NCBI RefSeq assembly: GCF_014596525.1
Contig: NZ_MSJP01000110.1
Location: 1 to 64,000, forward strand
DNA from: Streptomyces sp. CBMA291
GTDB lineage: Bacteria; Actinomycetota; Actinomycetes; Streptomycetales; Streptomycetaceae
Reading direction: 5' to 3'
Length of the DNA stretch: 64,000 nucleotides
The position numbers and the translations under genes are program-made. Positions 18,783 to 27,885 of this stretch are shown here, piece after piece. The notes under the pieces were generated by a model that was not told the origin of the DNA, made no database searches, and was given only the letters and a program-made list of their open reading frames with translations. The stretch's first letter is position 1, and each line of letters begins with the position of its first letter.

Positions 18783-20570
18783 GTGGCCGAGACCGTTCTC
18801 ACGAACACCGGACTCGACAGCTTCCTCGACGGAACCGCCGAGCACCGCGATCCCGTCTTCACGCGCGCAGCGGAGGCGGTGCTCGGGCTCCTCGCCCTGC
18901 GCGGGGCCGACCGGGGCAGCGGGCTGCCCGAGCCGACCCCCGCCCTCGTACGGCGGCTGCTCGTCGAGGACCTGCCGACGTTCGTGTACGCGCCCCCCGG
19001 CGACCTCCCCGCCTTCCCCGCCGTGCTCACCCGCCTCGCCGCCCGCTTCGACGGCGGCGCGGGCGAGCGGATCGGCACCGCGCTGCGCGAGTCCGCCGCC
19101 GACTTCGAACGGGCCATGACCGACCCCGGCAACCTCACCTGGCACCGCTGGTACGCCTCCCTGCTGCGCACCTGCGGCGCCGACCTCGGCGACCCCGAGG
19201 ACGTCCGGCGCAGGCTCGCCGCGCTCGACGGCGCCCCCCTCCCCGACGGGGTGCACCGCGCCGACCTCATGGGCCGGACGGCCCTCGCGGACGTCCTCCT
19301 CTCCGAGGCGCTCACCCACGCGTACGTACGGGACGCCGAGGACCCGCCCGCCTCGGGGCCGCTGCTCACCGATCACGCCGTCGCGACCGGCATCGGGCGG
19401 GTGGCGGCGGCGCTCCAGGACCGGTGGACGGCCGCCGGGCTCGCCGACCAGCTCTCCGGGCCGTACGCCCGCTTCGCCCCGGGCCCCGAGGTCTTCCCGC
19501 ACCTCGTCCTGGCCGACGCGCTCCTCGGCGAGCACCTCGACCACTACGGGGACCCCGCCGTGCCCGCGCCCCCGCCGTCCACGATCGAGTACGGGCCCGT
19601 CGAGGCGGACGCGGACACCCTGACCGCCGCCGTCGAGGACCCGGCGGGGGAGGAGTCCGGACCCTACGCGGGAGAGGCCCCGCATCTGCTGTACGTGGTC
19701 TACCGGCGCGGCTGCTCGGCGGATTCCGTCGCCCGCAAGGCCGCCGAGTACGAGGACTGGACCGTCGACCCCGACCTGGAGGACCTGCCGGTCCCGGTCC
19801 CGGCCGAGGCGTCAGGCCCGTACGCGCTCCCGCCCCTGCCCGAACTCGCCCGGCTCCTCGGCGGCGCCGCGCCGACCGAGGCCGACCGCGCCCTCCTGGA
19901 GCGGCCCGCCCGCGACCTCGCGCACGTCCTCGACCGGCTCGCCGCCACCGGTCTCGTCTTCCGCACCGGCGACGCCTTCGGGCTCACCCCGCGCGGCGCG
20001 GGCGCCGTCCGCTATCTGCTCGGGGTGCGCGGGGTCGTCGCCCCGGACGCCGCCGAGGTCAGGGCGTGGGCCGCGTCCGCCGTGGTGGCCGCCGCCACCG
20101 GCTGGCCCGACTGTGTGGCCGCACGGGTGCTCGCCGACTGGCTCCACGCGCGCGGGGACACCGCCGACGCCTGGTCCACGCTGCTCGGCGCACTCGGCAC
20201 CGTCCGCGCCGGAACCCCCGAAGCCGCCGCCACCCGCGCCCTCTTCGGTGTCCTGGACACGGCGCACGCCCCGCCCGACGCGCTGCGCGGGGCCGTCGGC
20301 GACCCCGTGATCGGCGCGTACGCCCACCAGGCCCTGCGGGCGCGCGGCGAGACCGACGACCCGCTCCGGGTACGGACCTCGGCGCGGGCCCTGTTCGTCC
20401 TCGACGCCCTGCCGGGGAAGAAGGGGCCCCTTGAGTCCCGCCGTACCGCCTTCGACGAGGCGGCGGCGGGCTGGCCGGGCGGCTCGGCCGCCCTGCTCCG
20501 CGCCATGACGACGGCGGACCGCCATGAGACGGCCCGGGTCCTCGGCCCGCTCGGCCTCACCCCGAGGTGA
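18783..20570 (+). CDS. Large conserved hypothetical protein
   Basis: The 595-residue soluble protein starts at the GTG at 18783. It has no signal peptide or membrane segment. It is mostly alpha-helical with acidic linkers (residues about 255-295), and the region ARDLAHVLDRLAATGLVFRT near residue 375 looks like a winged-helix piece. The C-terminal 150 residues are helical-repeat-like (CVAARVLADWLHARGDTADA). No known active-site motif was found. A strong bidirectional hairpin separates it from aceB. Confidence 0.75.
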   Translation: MAETVLTNTGLDSFLDGTAEHRDPVFTRAAEAVLGLLALRGADRGSGLPEPTPALVRRLLVEDLPTFVYAPPGDLPAFPAVLTRLAARFDGGAGERIGTALRESAADFERAMTDPGNLTWHRWYASLLRTCGADLGDPEDVRRRLAALDGAPLPDGVHRADLMGRTALADVLLSEALTHAYVRDAEDPPASGPLLTDHAVATGIGRVAAALQDRWTAAGLADQLSGPYARFAPGPEVFPHLVLADALLGEHLDHYGDPAVPAPPPSTIEYGPVEADADTLTAAVEDPAGEESGPYAGEAPHLLYVVYRRGCSADSVARKAAEYEDWTVDPDLEDLPVPVPAEASGPYALPPLPELARLLGGAAPTEADRALLERPARDLAHVLDRLAATGLVFRTGDAFGLTPRGAGAVRYLLGVRGVVAPDAAEVRAWAASAVVAAATGWPDCVAARVLADWLHARGDTADAWSTLLGALGTVRAGTPEAAATRALFGVLDTAHAPPDALRGAVGDPVIGAYAHQALRARGETDDPLRVRTSARALFVLDALPGKKGPLESRRTAFDEAAAGWPGGSAALLRAMTTADRHETARVLGPLGLTPR

Positions 20571-20630
20571 CGGCGCCCCCCGGCCCGCGGTCGGCGCGTG
20601 GGCCGGGCCTCTCGGCTCGCGGTGGAAACG

Positions 20631-20679
20631 ACAGGGTCCCGGCTCCGGCGCACGCGTGGCGGCGGAGCCGGGACCCTGT
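20631..20679. terminator. Bidirectional terminator hairpin between convergent genes
   Basis: A perfect 17-bp inverted repeat starts ACAGGGTCCCGGCTCCG at 20631 and has its complement ending at 20679, with a 15-base loop. It lies midway between the stops at 20570 and 20716. Confidence 0.85.
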
Positions 20680-20715
20680 CGGGGCGTGGTCGGCGCGGTC
20701 GGCCCTGTCGTCCCC

Positions 20716-22347
20716 TCAGCCGGTCAGCTGCTCGTACGCGGGCAGCGTGAGGAAGTCCGCGTAGTCCGCGTCGAGCGAGACGTGCAGCAGCAGGTCGTGG
20801 GCCTGCTGCCACTTCCCCGCCGCGAAGGCCTCCTCGCCGATCTCCGCGCGGATCGCGGCCAGTTCACCGGCGGCGACCTCGCGGGCCAGTTCCGGCGTGG
20901 CCCGCACGGTCCGGCCCTCGTGCTCGAACTCGACGCCCGCGTTGATCCACTGCCAGATCTGCGAGCGTGAGATCTCGGCGGTGGCGGCGTCCTCCATCAG
21001 ATTGAAGATGGCGACGGCGCCGAGCCCGCGCAGCCACGCCTCGATGTAGCGGACGCCGACCTGCACCGCGCTCACCAGACCGGCGTACGTGGGCCTGGCG
21101 TCCAGCGAGTCGATGGCGATGAGGTCGCCCGCCGCGACGGAGACGTCCTCGCGGAGCCGGTCCTTCTGGTTCGGCTTCTCGCCGAGGACCGCGTCGAAGG
21201 AGGCCATGGCGATCGGGACCAGGTCGGGGTGGGCGACCCAGGAGCCGTCGAAGCCGTCGCCGGCCTCGCGGTCCTTGTCGGCCTTGACCTTCTCGAAGGC
21301 GACCTTGTTGACCTCGGCGTCGCGGCGGGACGGGATGAAGGCGGCCATGCCGCCGATCGCGTGCGCTCCGCGCTTGTGGCAGGTGCGCACGAGCAGTTCG
21401 GTGTACGCGCGCATGAATGGCGCGGTCATCGTGACCGCGTTGCGGTCCGGCAGGACGAACTTGGCTCCGCCGTCACGGAAGTTCTTGACGATGGAGAAGA
21501 GGTAGTCCCAGCGGCCCGCGTTCAGCCCGGAGGCGTGCTCGCGCAGTTCGTAGAGGATCTCCTCCATCTCGTACGCGGCCGTGATGGTCTCGATGAGGAC
21601 CGTGGCGCGGACGGTGCCCAGGGGAAGGCCCACGTACTCCTGGGAGAAGACGAAGATCTCGTTCCAGAGGCGGGCCTCCAGGTGCGATTCCGTCTTCGGC
21701 AGGTAGAAGTACGGGCCCTTGCCCAGGTCCACGAGCCGCCGGGCGTTGTGGAAGAAGTACAGGCCGAAGTCGACGAGCGCGCCGGGCACGGCCCGTCCGT
21801 CGAGGACCAGATGGCGCTCGTCCAGGTGCCAGCCGCGCGGGCGCATGACGACGGTGGCGAGTTCACCGGCCGGCTTGAGGGCGTACGACTTGCCCGAGCG
21901 CGGGTCCGTGAAGTCGATGTTCCGGGTGTACGCGTCGATCAGATTGAGCTGGCCAAGGACGACGTTCTCCCAGGTCGGCGCGGAGGCGTCCTCGAAGTCG
22001 GCGAGCCAGACGCGGGCGCCGGAATTGAGCGCGTTGATCGTCATCTTGCGGTCGGTCGGGCCGGTGATCTCGACACGGCGGTCGTTCAGAGCCGCCGGGG
22101 CGGGCGCGACCTTCCAGGAGTCGTCGGCGCGGATCGCGGCGGTCTCGGGCAGGAAGTCCAGGGTGGACGTGCGGGCGATCTCGGCGCGGCGCTCCGCCCG
22201 GCGGGCGAGAAGCTCGTCCCGGCGCGGGGTGAACCGCCGGTGCAGTTCGGCGACGAAGGCCAGGGCGGCGTCGGTGAGCACCTCTTCCTGGCGCGGCAGG
22301 GGCTCGGCATCGACGACGGCCAGGGGGGACGGCTCTGGTGTGGACAT
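20716..22347 (-). CDS. aceB: Malate synthase A
   Basis: The 543-residue enzyme condenses glyoxylate with acetyl-CoA to malate. Typical blocks seen are TINALNSGARVWLADFEDAS, VVMRPRGWHLDERH, YFYLPKTESHLEARLWNEIF with the catalytic arginine region, IETITAAYEMEEILYELR with the metal glutamate, and DGSWVAHPDLVPIA. It starts at the ATG at 22347. Position among purine genes suggests it drains glyoxylate from allantoin rather than acting in the acetate glyoxylate shunt. Its promoter has both operator types found elsewhere in the window. Confidence 0.96.
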   Translation of the reverse strand: MSTPEPSPLAVVDAEPLPRQEEVLTDAALAFVAELHRRFTPRRDELLARRAERRAEIARTSTLDFLPETAAIRADDSWKVAPAPAALNDRRVEITGPTDRKMTINALNSGARVWLADFEDASAPTWENVVLGQLNLIDAYTRNIDFTDPRSGKSYALKPAGELATVVMRPRGWHLDERHLVLDGRAVPGALVDFGLYFFHNARRLVDLGKGPYFYLPKTESHLEARLWNEIFVFSQEYVGLPLGTVRATVLIETITAAYEMEEILYELREHASGLNAGRWDYLFSIVKNFRDGGAKFVLPDRNAVTMTAPFMRAYTELLVRTCHKRGAHAIGGMAAFIPSRRDAEVNKVAFEKVKADKDREAGDGFDGSWVAHPDLVPIAMASFDAVLGEKPNQKDRLREDVSVAAGDLIAIDSLDARPTYAGLVSAVQVGVRYIEAWLRGLGAVAIFNLMEDAATAEISRSQIWQWINAGVEFEHEGRTVRATPELAREVAAGELAAIRAEIGEEAFAAGKWQQAHDLLLHVSLDADYADFLTLPAYEQLTG

Positions 22348-22473
22348 GAACTGTCACTTCCTTCAGCGGACTTCACGGGCGGTGACTGGCGGCCGCCGAG
22401 CGTCACGGGGGGCGGCACGGAGTGCCACGGGCGCCGGGATACGGCCGCGGGCGCCCGCTGGAACAGCAGGGGC

Positions 22474-22526
22474 TTCTGAACAGTGGATACTAGTTTCCTC
22501 ATGGTGGAAGTTCAATGGACTGTTGA
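22474..22526 (-). promoter_or_regulatory. Composite operator before aceB
   Basis: TTCCTCATGGTGGAA (22495-22509) and TTCTGAACAGTGGAT (22474-22488) form the paired element with centres 21 bp apart. Immediately beyond is TCAATGGACTGTTGA (22512-22526), a degenerate copy of the palindrome found before catalase and uraD. The nearest edge is 127 bp from the aceB start. Confidence 0.6.
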
Positions 22527-22575
22527 TGTCGAGACTCCCCGGATCGACCCGCCGTGGCCCCCGGTGCCGCGCCCC

Positions 22576-23322
22576 TCACTCCCGATACGGCTCCCGGCGC
22601 GACTTCCGATACGGCTCCCGGCGCGGCTCCTGACGTGACTCCTGATGTGACCCCTGGTGTGACTCCAGACGTGTCAGATCCTTCTCGGTGTCGATGTCGT
22701 AGGGCTCGGCCACATCCGAACAGTCCACCGGGGTGATCGCATCCCGGTGCGCCGCCAGATAGTCCCGGGCTCCCCGGTCACCCGTCGCCAGCTCCGCGAT
22801 CCCCGCCCAGTGCGCGGCCCCGAACAGCACGGGACGGTCCCGCACCCCGTCGTACACGGCCGCCACGAGCGCCTCCCGGACCGTGCGCGCCTCAAGGTCC
22901 GCGTGCGGCCCGCGCCCCGTGCCCGCCTCCCGGACCCGGGTCACCGCCGCCGCCCCGATCCCCGGCTGGTCGACCAGCAGGACGAGCACCGCGTCCACCC
23001 CGCGCGGGTCGGCGGCCAGCGAGGCGAGCCCCGCCCGCAGCGAGGAGCCCATGCCCTCGGCCCACTCCGGGTTGTCCACCAGGACGCATCCGGGCAGCTC
23101 GGCCCGCTCTCGTACGGCCTCCGCCGAGGCGCCCAGGACCACGTGCACCACCTCGCAGCCACCCGCGCGCAGCGTCGCCACCGCGTGCTCCACCAGGGGC
23201 CTGCCCCGATGGGGGAGGAGCGCCTTGGGGCGCCCCCCGAGCCGTCGCCCGCCCCCGGCGGCGAGCAGCAGACCCGCCACCACAGGGGGGTGTTCACCCG
23301 TTCGGTCAACCGTGGTTGTCAT
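22576..23322 (-). CDS. MocA-like nucleotidyltransferase (molybdenum cofactor cytidylyl/guanylyltransferase type)
   Basis: The 248-residue protein has the NTP-transferase signature LLLAAGGGRRLGGRPKALLP, then NPEWAEGMGSSLRAGL and the metal-binding VLVLLVDQPGIG. This is the pattern of MocA/MobA-like enzymes that modify the molybdopterin cofactor of xanthine dehydrogenase-type enzymes, which fits the purine context. Xanthine dehydrogenase itself is not in the window. The start is taken at the ATG at 23322. No good ribosome site precedes it, so the start is uncertain (an upstream GTG lies at 23397). The C-terminus carries about 30 extra residues of (H/R)QESR-type repeats coded by a degenerate 15 to 18-base DNA repeat, not usual for the family. 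Confidence 0.85.
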   Translation of the reverse strand: MTTTVDRTGEHPPVVAGLLLAAGGGRRLGGRPKALLPHRGRPLVEHAVATLRAGGCEVVHVVLGASAEAVRERAELPGCVLVDNPEWAEGMGSSLRAGLASLAADPRGVDAVLVLLVDQPGIGAAAVTRVREAGTGRGPHADLEARTVREALVAAVYDGVRDRPVLFGAAHWAGIAELATGDRGARDYLAAHRDAITPVDCSDVAEPYDIDTEKDLTRLESHQGSHQESRQEPRREPYRKSRREPYRE

Positions 23323-23572
23323 AAGGAGTGCATACCTCGGCAGGGGAAGGGGAATCCTCGCCCGAATCACCCTCGCGGAGGGTGGCGCGTCGGACACGTA
23401 AAGGAGTTAACTGACCCGCGACCCCGGCGCCTGACCATCGCCCGAGGGGGTCGTGCGCCGCGCCCGGGGTGTCCGGGCGGTCGGCGGAGTGCCCGCAGTT
23501 CCCAGAGTTCATGCGGTTCATGGAGTTCGGACAGCGAGTTTCGCGCGGGGAACCGCGCGAGGGGGAGAAACC

Positions 23573-23896
23573 GTGTTGCGAAGCGTGGGACAGAGACGAG
23601 CGGCCGAGGAGGGGACGGACCCCCGGGCGGCCGGACTGAGGGCGGCCGTCTCCCGGCTCCGTCGCGAACTGGCGGCCCATCGGGTCGAGTTCGCCGACCG
23701 GGACGTAGCGGAAGAGGAACTCGCCGCCCTCGACGCGCTGGCCCTCGGCGACACCCCCGAGGTATGGCGGCTGCGCCGCTCCCTGCTGCTCGTCGCCGGA
23801 TCCGTGGGCTCCGTCAGCGCCCTCGCCGGAGGACTCGCGGAAGTGCGCGAGGCGGTGGAACTCTTCGGCCCGCCACCCGGGGGAACGCTCGGCTGA
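23573..23896 (+). CDS. DUF5955-like small protein
   Basis: The 107-residue protein begins at a GTG with GGGGGAG 6 bases upstream. The longer frame from 23453 is not used because it is repetitive. The sequence LRAAVSRLRRELAAHRVEFA followed by GSVSALAGGLAEVREAVELFG matches, as I recall, small actinobacterial proteins labelled DUF5955, often found near phage-like or regulatory loci. It is helical and probably forms a coiled coil. Function unknown. Confidence 0.75.
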   Translation: MLRSVGQRRAAEEGTDPRAAGLRAAVSRLRRELAAHRVEFADRDVAEEELAALDALALGDTPEVWRLRRSLLLVAGSVGSVSALAGGLAEVREAVELFGPPPGGTLG

Positions 23897-23976
23897 CCGG
23901 GCGTACGGGAGGGACGTACGGGACGGGCGTACGGGCCCGCCGTCCCCGGGCGGGACGAGGGACGGGCGGCGGGCGC

Positions 23977-24603
23977 CTACCGTCGGATCAGGCGCCGTGC
24001 CGTCGCCGCCGCGACCGCCGCCGTACGCGAGTCGACGCCCAGCTTCGCGAACACATGCACCAGATGGGACTTGACCGTCGCCTGGCTCAGGAACAGCGCC
24101 TTGCTGATCTGCTGGTTCGACAGGCCCTCGCCGACCAGCTGGAGCACTTCCAGCTCCCGCTTGGTCAGCGCCTCCGCCGGGGTCCGCATCCGGTCCATCA
24201 GCCGGTGCGCCACCGCGGGGGCCAGCGCCGACTGCCCGGCCGCAGCCGTCCGCACCGCCGCCGCCAGCTCCTCCGGCGGCGCGTCCTTCAGCAGATAGCC
24301 GGAGGCGCCCGCCTCCACCGCCGCCAGGATGTCCGCGTCCGTGTCGTACGTCGTGAGCACCAGCACCTTCGGCCCGCCGGGCGCCGCCGCGATCGCCGCC
24401 GTCGCCTCCGAACCGTGCATGCCCGCGCCGAACTGGAGATCCATCAGGACCACGTCCACACCCCCGGCGGCGGCCAGCTCCACCGCGCGCTCGGCGGTCG
24501 CCGCCTCCGCCACGACGGCGAAGTCCGGTTCCGTGTCGAGGACCGCGCGCAGCCCGGCCCTGACGACGGGGTGGTCGTCGGCGAGAAGGAGACGGATGGT
24601 CAT
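23977..24603 (-). CDS. NarL/LuxR-family response regulator
   Basis: The 208-residue regulator has a receiver domain with acidic pocket DD at residues 9-10, phospho-acceptor Asp55 (VVLMD), the Thr in VLVLTTY and Lys in GYLLKD. The C-terminal LuxR helix-turn-helix is LTKRELEVLQLVGEGLSNQQ plus QATVKSHLVHVFAKL. The start codon overlaps the end of the kinase gene by 4 bases, so the pair is one operon. The divergent ABC exporter genes at 26044-27800 are the likely target. Confidence 0.93.
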   Translation of the reverse strand: MTIRLLLADDHPVVRAGLRAVLDTEPDFAVVAEAATAERAVELAAAGGVDVVLMDLQFGAGMHGSEATAAIAAAPGGPKVLVLTTYDTDADILAAVEAGASGYLLKDAPPEELAAAVRTAAAGQSALAPAVAHRLMDRMRTPAEALTKRELEVLQLVGEGLSNQQISKALFLSQATVKSHLVHVFAKLGVDSRTAAVAAATARRLIRR

Positions 24604-25931
24604 GGGCGGACTCCGGCGGGAAGAGGGAGGGAGACGGCGACGGCGGTGCCCTGGCCGGGCGCGGACTCGACGGTGAACGTGCCACCCAGCGACTCCGCGC
24701 GCGAGCGCATCGCCGGAAGCCCGAAACCGCCGTCGGACGAGGGGCGAACGGCCCCGGGATCGAACCCCGCGCCGTCGTCGACCACGTCCAGGGTCACGGA
24801 GGAGCCCATGAACGACAGGGTGATCTCCGCCCGGGAGGCGGCCGCGTGCCGCACGGTGTTCGCGAGCGCGGACTGCGCGATCCGCAGCAGCGCCACCTCG
24901 TAGGGGGTGGGCAGCTCGACCGGCGCCCCGCTCACCGAGAACCGCACCCGGGGCCCGCCCCCCGCCCCGGGGGCCCCGGGACCACTCGCGTCGGCCGGCT
25001 CCCCGCTCGCCCCCGCGCCCCCGGGACCGCCCGTCGCCGCCTGACCCGCCGTGACCTCCTGCGATACGGGCTCCGCGCCCGCGCCGTACGGAGTGGCGGA
25101 GGGGCCCGCCGCGTACAGCCCCGCCCCCGCCCCCGGTTCGCAGAGGCGTTCGAGGGCCGCTGCGAGGGAGCCGTGTTCCAGGTCCGGCGGGGCCAGCGCG
25201 CGGACGAAGCGGCGGGCCTCCGCCAGATTGTCCTGCGCCTCCCGGCGCGCCCGGTCGATGTGCCCGGCGGCCGGGGAACCGGGCGGCAGCGCCCGCTCCG
25301 CAGCCCGCAGCAGCAACTGGATGGAGGACAGGCCCTGCGCCAGGGTGTCGTGGATCTCCCGGGCCAGCCGCTCCCGCTCGGCGAGCGTCCCCGCGTGCCG
25401 CTCCGCCGCCGCGAGTTCCGCCCGGGTCGAGATCAGCTCCTCGATGAGCCGCCGTCGACGCTCGCTCTCCCGGTACAGCGCCTGATAGCCGAGGACCGTC
25501 GCCACCGCGACCGCCGCACCGAGCAGGGGCCCGATGAACACCCCGGGATTGAGCGGGGCGCCGTGCCCCACGTACGCGAGGATCGCCGCGCCCGCCGTCA
25601 GCGCCACGACCGGCAGGGACCAGCGGGTGGGCAGCAGATGCAGCTGGAGGAAGTAGAGCGGGAACGCCACCCAGAGCGCCTCCGGCGTCAGGCAGAGCAT
25701 CACCAGCCAGGCCCCGCCCAGGACCGCAAGCCATCCGGCCGCCGCCCGCCGCGACCTCCGCACCACCGCAAGCCGCGACCCGGCCGCGTAGACGCCCCCC
25801 GTCACCAGGGCCGCCGCGACCCCCGCCCCCGAATGCGCCCGCACGGCCGCGAGCGCGAGCAGCCCCGCCGTCAGCAGGTCCAGACAGAGACGCGGCAGAC
25901 GCGGGGCGGGGGTGAGGGTACGCGCATCCAT
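24600..25931 (-). CDS. Sensor histidine kinase (HisKA_3/DesK type)
   Basis: The 443-residue kinase has four to five membrane segments in the first 145 residues, then the dimerisation box ERERLAREIHDTLAQGLSSI with the phospho-histidine near residue 190. The ATPase domain shows IAQSALANTVRHA, DDGAGFDPG and GFGLPAMRSRAE. Between the histidine box and ATPase domain, residues about 258-325 form an unusual Gly/Ala/Pro/Glu-rich insertion. It forms a two-component operon with the response regulator downstream. Confidence 0.92.
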   Translation of the reverse strand: MDARTLTPAPRLPRLCLDLLTAGLLALAAVRAHSGAGVAAALVTGGVYAAGSRLAVVRRSRRAAAGWLAVLGGAWLVMLCLTPEALWVAFPLYFLQLHLLPTRWSLPVVALTAGAAILAYVGHGAPLNPGVFIGPLLGAAVAVATVLGYQALYRESERRRRLIEELISTRAELAAAERHAGTLAERERLAREIHDTLAQGLSSIQLLLRAAERALPPGSPAAGHIDRARREAQDNLAEARRFVRALAPPDLEHGSLAAALERLCEPGAGAGLYAAGPSATPYGAGAEPVSQEVTAGQAATGGPGGAGASGEPADASGPGAPGAGGGPRVRFSVSGAPVELPTPYEVALLRIAQSALANTVRHAAASRAEITLSFMGSSVTLDVVDDGAGFDPGAVRPSSDGGFGLPAMRSRAESLGGTFTVESAPGQGTAVAVSLPLPAGVRP

Positions 25932-26043
25932 GATTCCCCCAGCCTAGGCCGAGCGGACAATCCGGACCTCAACCAAAAGTTTGACCCCGGAGCCATCCGT
26001 GGCGCGATGCCCGGACGCCCTCCCGGGGACCACTCTGGTCAGC

Positions 26044-27123
26044 ATGTTCGTGGCATGGAGAGACCTCAGGTTCGCCAAAGGGCGGTTCGCGCTCATGGGT
26101 GCGGTGATCGTGCTGATCACGCTGCTCGTCGGGTTGCTTTCGGGGCTGACCGCCGGGCTCGCGCGGGAGAACGTCTCCGCGATCACCGGGCTGCCCGCCG
26201 ACCGGCTGGCCTTCGCCGCGCCGCCCGCCGGGCAGTCGGCCTCCTTCACCAACTCGACCGTCTCCGAGAAGCAGTGGCGGGAGTGGGCCGGCCGGCCCGG
26301 GGTGAGCGCCGCCGCACCCCTCGGCATCCGTACGCTCAACGCCGCCTCGGGGGACCGCACCGCCGCCGTCTCCGCCTTCGGCGCCGACCCGGACGCGGGG
26401 CTCGCGCCCGGTGCCGTCGGGCCCGGCAAGGCCGTCCTCTCCGAGTCCGCCGCCGAGGAGCTGGGCGTCTCGACGGGCGGCGCCCTGCGCCTCGGCCCCC
26501 TGGAGCTGAGCGTCGCGGGCGTCGCCGGTGACGCCTCGTACAGTCACACCCCGGTGGTGTGGACCTCCCTCGACGACTGGCAGAAGCTCGGCCACGGCGG
26601 CACGACCCCCGAGGAGCAGGCCACCGTCATCGCCCTGCGCGGGGACGGCACGGCCGACTGGACGGCCGGAGACCGGGCCCTCGGCACCGAGGCGCGGACC
26701 CTCGACAAGGCCCTCACCGCCATAGGGTCCTACCAGGCGGAGAACGGCTCGCTCCAGCTCATGCGCGGCTTCCTCTTCGTCATCTCCGCCCTGGTCATAG
26801 GGGCCTTCTTTACGGTCTGGACCATCCAGCGCAGCGGTGACGTGGCCGTCCTCAAGGCACTCGGCGCCTCCACCCCGTACCTCCTCAGGGACGCCCTCGG
26901 GCAGGCCGTCCTCATGCTGACCGCCGGGACCCTCGCGGGCACCGCGCTCGCCGTCGGCACCGGCTTCCTGATCAGCGGCGGAGACGTGCCCTTCGTCCTG
27001 GAACCGCTCACCGTCCTCGGGCCCGCCGCCGTCATCGTGGTGCTCGGCGTGCTCGGCTCGGCCCTCTCCATCCGGCGGATCACCGCCGTCGACCCCCTCA
27101 CCGCCCTCGGGAGCGCCCGATGA
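26044..27123 (+). CDS. FtsX-type ABC transporter permease
   Basis: The 359-residue membrane protein has one N-terminal transmembrane helix, a roughly 200-residue extracytoplasmic MacB-like domain, then three more helices with the FtsX core. It has the coupling-helix signature RSGDVAVLKALGASTPYLLR near residue 270. This is the layout of the DevC/MacB-like exporters rather than uptake permeases. It overlaps the ATPase gene by 4 bases and diverges from the histidine kinase gene, so the two-component pair probably senses and induces it. Candidate roles are antimicrobial-peptide or envelope-stress export. Confidence 0.9.
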   Translation: MFVAWRDLRFAKGRFALMGAVIVLITLLVGLLSGLTAGLARENVSAITGLPADRLAFAAPPAGQSASFTNSTVSEKQWREWAGRPGVSAAAPLGIRTLNAASGDRTAAVSAFGADPDAGLAPGAVGPGKAVLSESAAEELGVSTGGALRLGPLELSVAGVAGDASYSHTPVVWTSLDDWQKLGHGGTTPEEQATVIALRGDGTADWTAGDRALGTEARTLDKALTAIGSYQAENGSLQLMRGFLFVISALVIGAFFTVWTIQRSGDVAVLKALGASTPYLLRDALGQAVLMLTAGTLAGTALAVGTGFLISGGDVPFVLEPLTVLGPAAVIVVLGVLGSALSIRRITAVDPLTALGSAR

Positions 27124-27800
27124 GTCTCGTCCTCGACGCCGTCACCCTCACCTACCCCGACGGCGACGGGCGTCTGACCGCCCTCGACACCGTCTCCCTC
27201 GACGTCCCCGCCGGGACGCTCACGGCGGTCGTGGGGCCCTCCGGCTCCGGCAAGTCCAGCCTCCTCGCCGTCGCCGCCACCCTGGTCGTCCCCGACCGGG
27301 GCGGGGTCGCGATCGCCGGTACGGACACGGCGGCACTGGACGCGTCCGGCCGGGCGCGGCTGCGGCGGGAAAGGATCGGGATCGTCTTCCAGCAGCCCAA
27401 CCTGCTGCCCTCGCTCACGGTGGCCGAACAGCTCCAGGTCATGGCGCACCTCTCCGCCCGGCCGCCGAAGGAGGCCCGGAGCCGGGCCCTCGCACTCCTC
27501 GAAGCGGTGGGCCTCGCCGACCTCGCGGGGCGGCGCCCGCACCAGCTGTCCGGCGGCCAGCGCCAGCGCGTGAACATCGCACGGGCGCTGATGAACGACC
27601 CCTCCGTGCTCCTCGTCGACGAGCCGACCAGCGCACTCGACCACGAACGGGGCGAGGCGGTCGTGGAACTGCTCGCGCGGCTGACGGAGGAGCGCGGCAC
27701 GGCGACGGTCCTCGTCACCCACGACCGTACGCACCTCGCCCGCGCGGACCGGGTGGTCACGGTCCAGGACGGGCGGCTGACCGAGCAGGTCACGGCCTGA
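27120..27800 (+). CDS. ABC transporter ATP-binding protein (LolD/MacB type)
   Basis: The 226-residue ATPase has Walker A GPSGSGKSS, the Q-loop VFQQPNLLPSL, the signature LSGGQRQRVNIARAL, Walker B VLLVDEPTSALD and the switch histidine in VTHD. Length and motifs match the LolD subgroup that energises FtsX-type permeases, here the preceding gene, with which it shares an ATGA overlap. Confidence 0.95.
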   Translation: MSLVLDAVTLTYPDGDGRLTALDTVSLDVPAGTLTAVVGPSGSGKSSLLAVAATLVVPDRGGVAIAGTDTAALDASGRARLRRERIGIVFQQPNLLPSLTVAEQLQVMAHLSARPPKEARSRALALLEAVGLADLAGRRPHQLSGGQRQRVNIARALMNDPSVLLVDEPTSALDHERGEAVVELLARLTEERGTATVLVTHDRTHLARADRVVTVQDGRLTEQVTA

Positions 27801-27885
27801 ACCCCGCACGGCCCGGACATGGAGACGGCGGAGGGCCCCCGGGCATGTGCCCGGGGGCCCTCCCGCCGTACGGGTCCCGCGCGGC

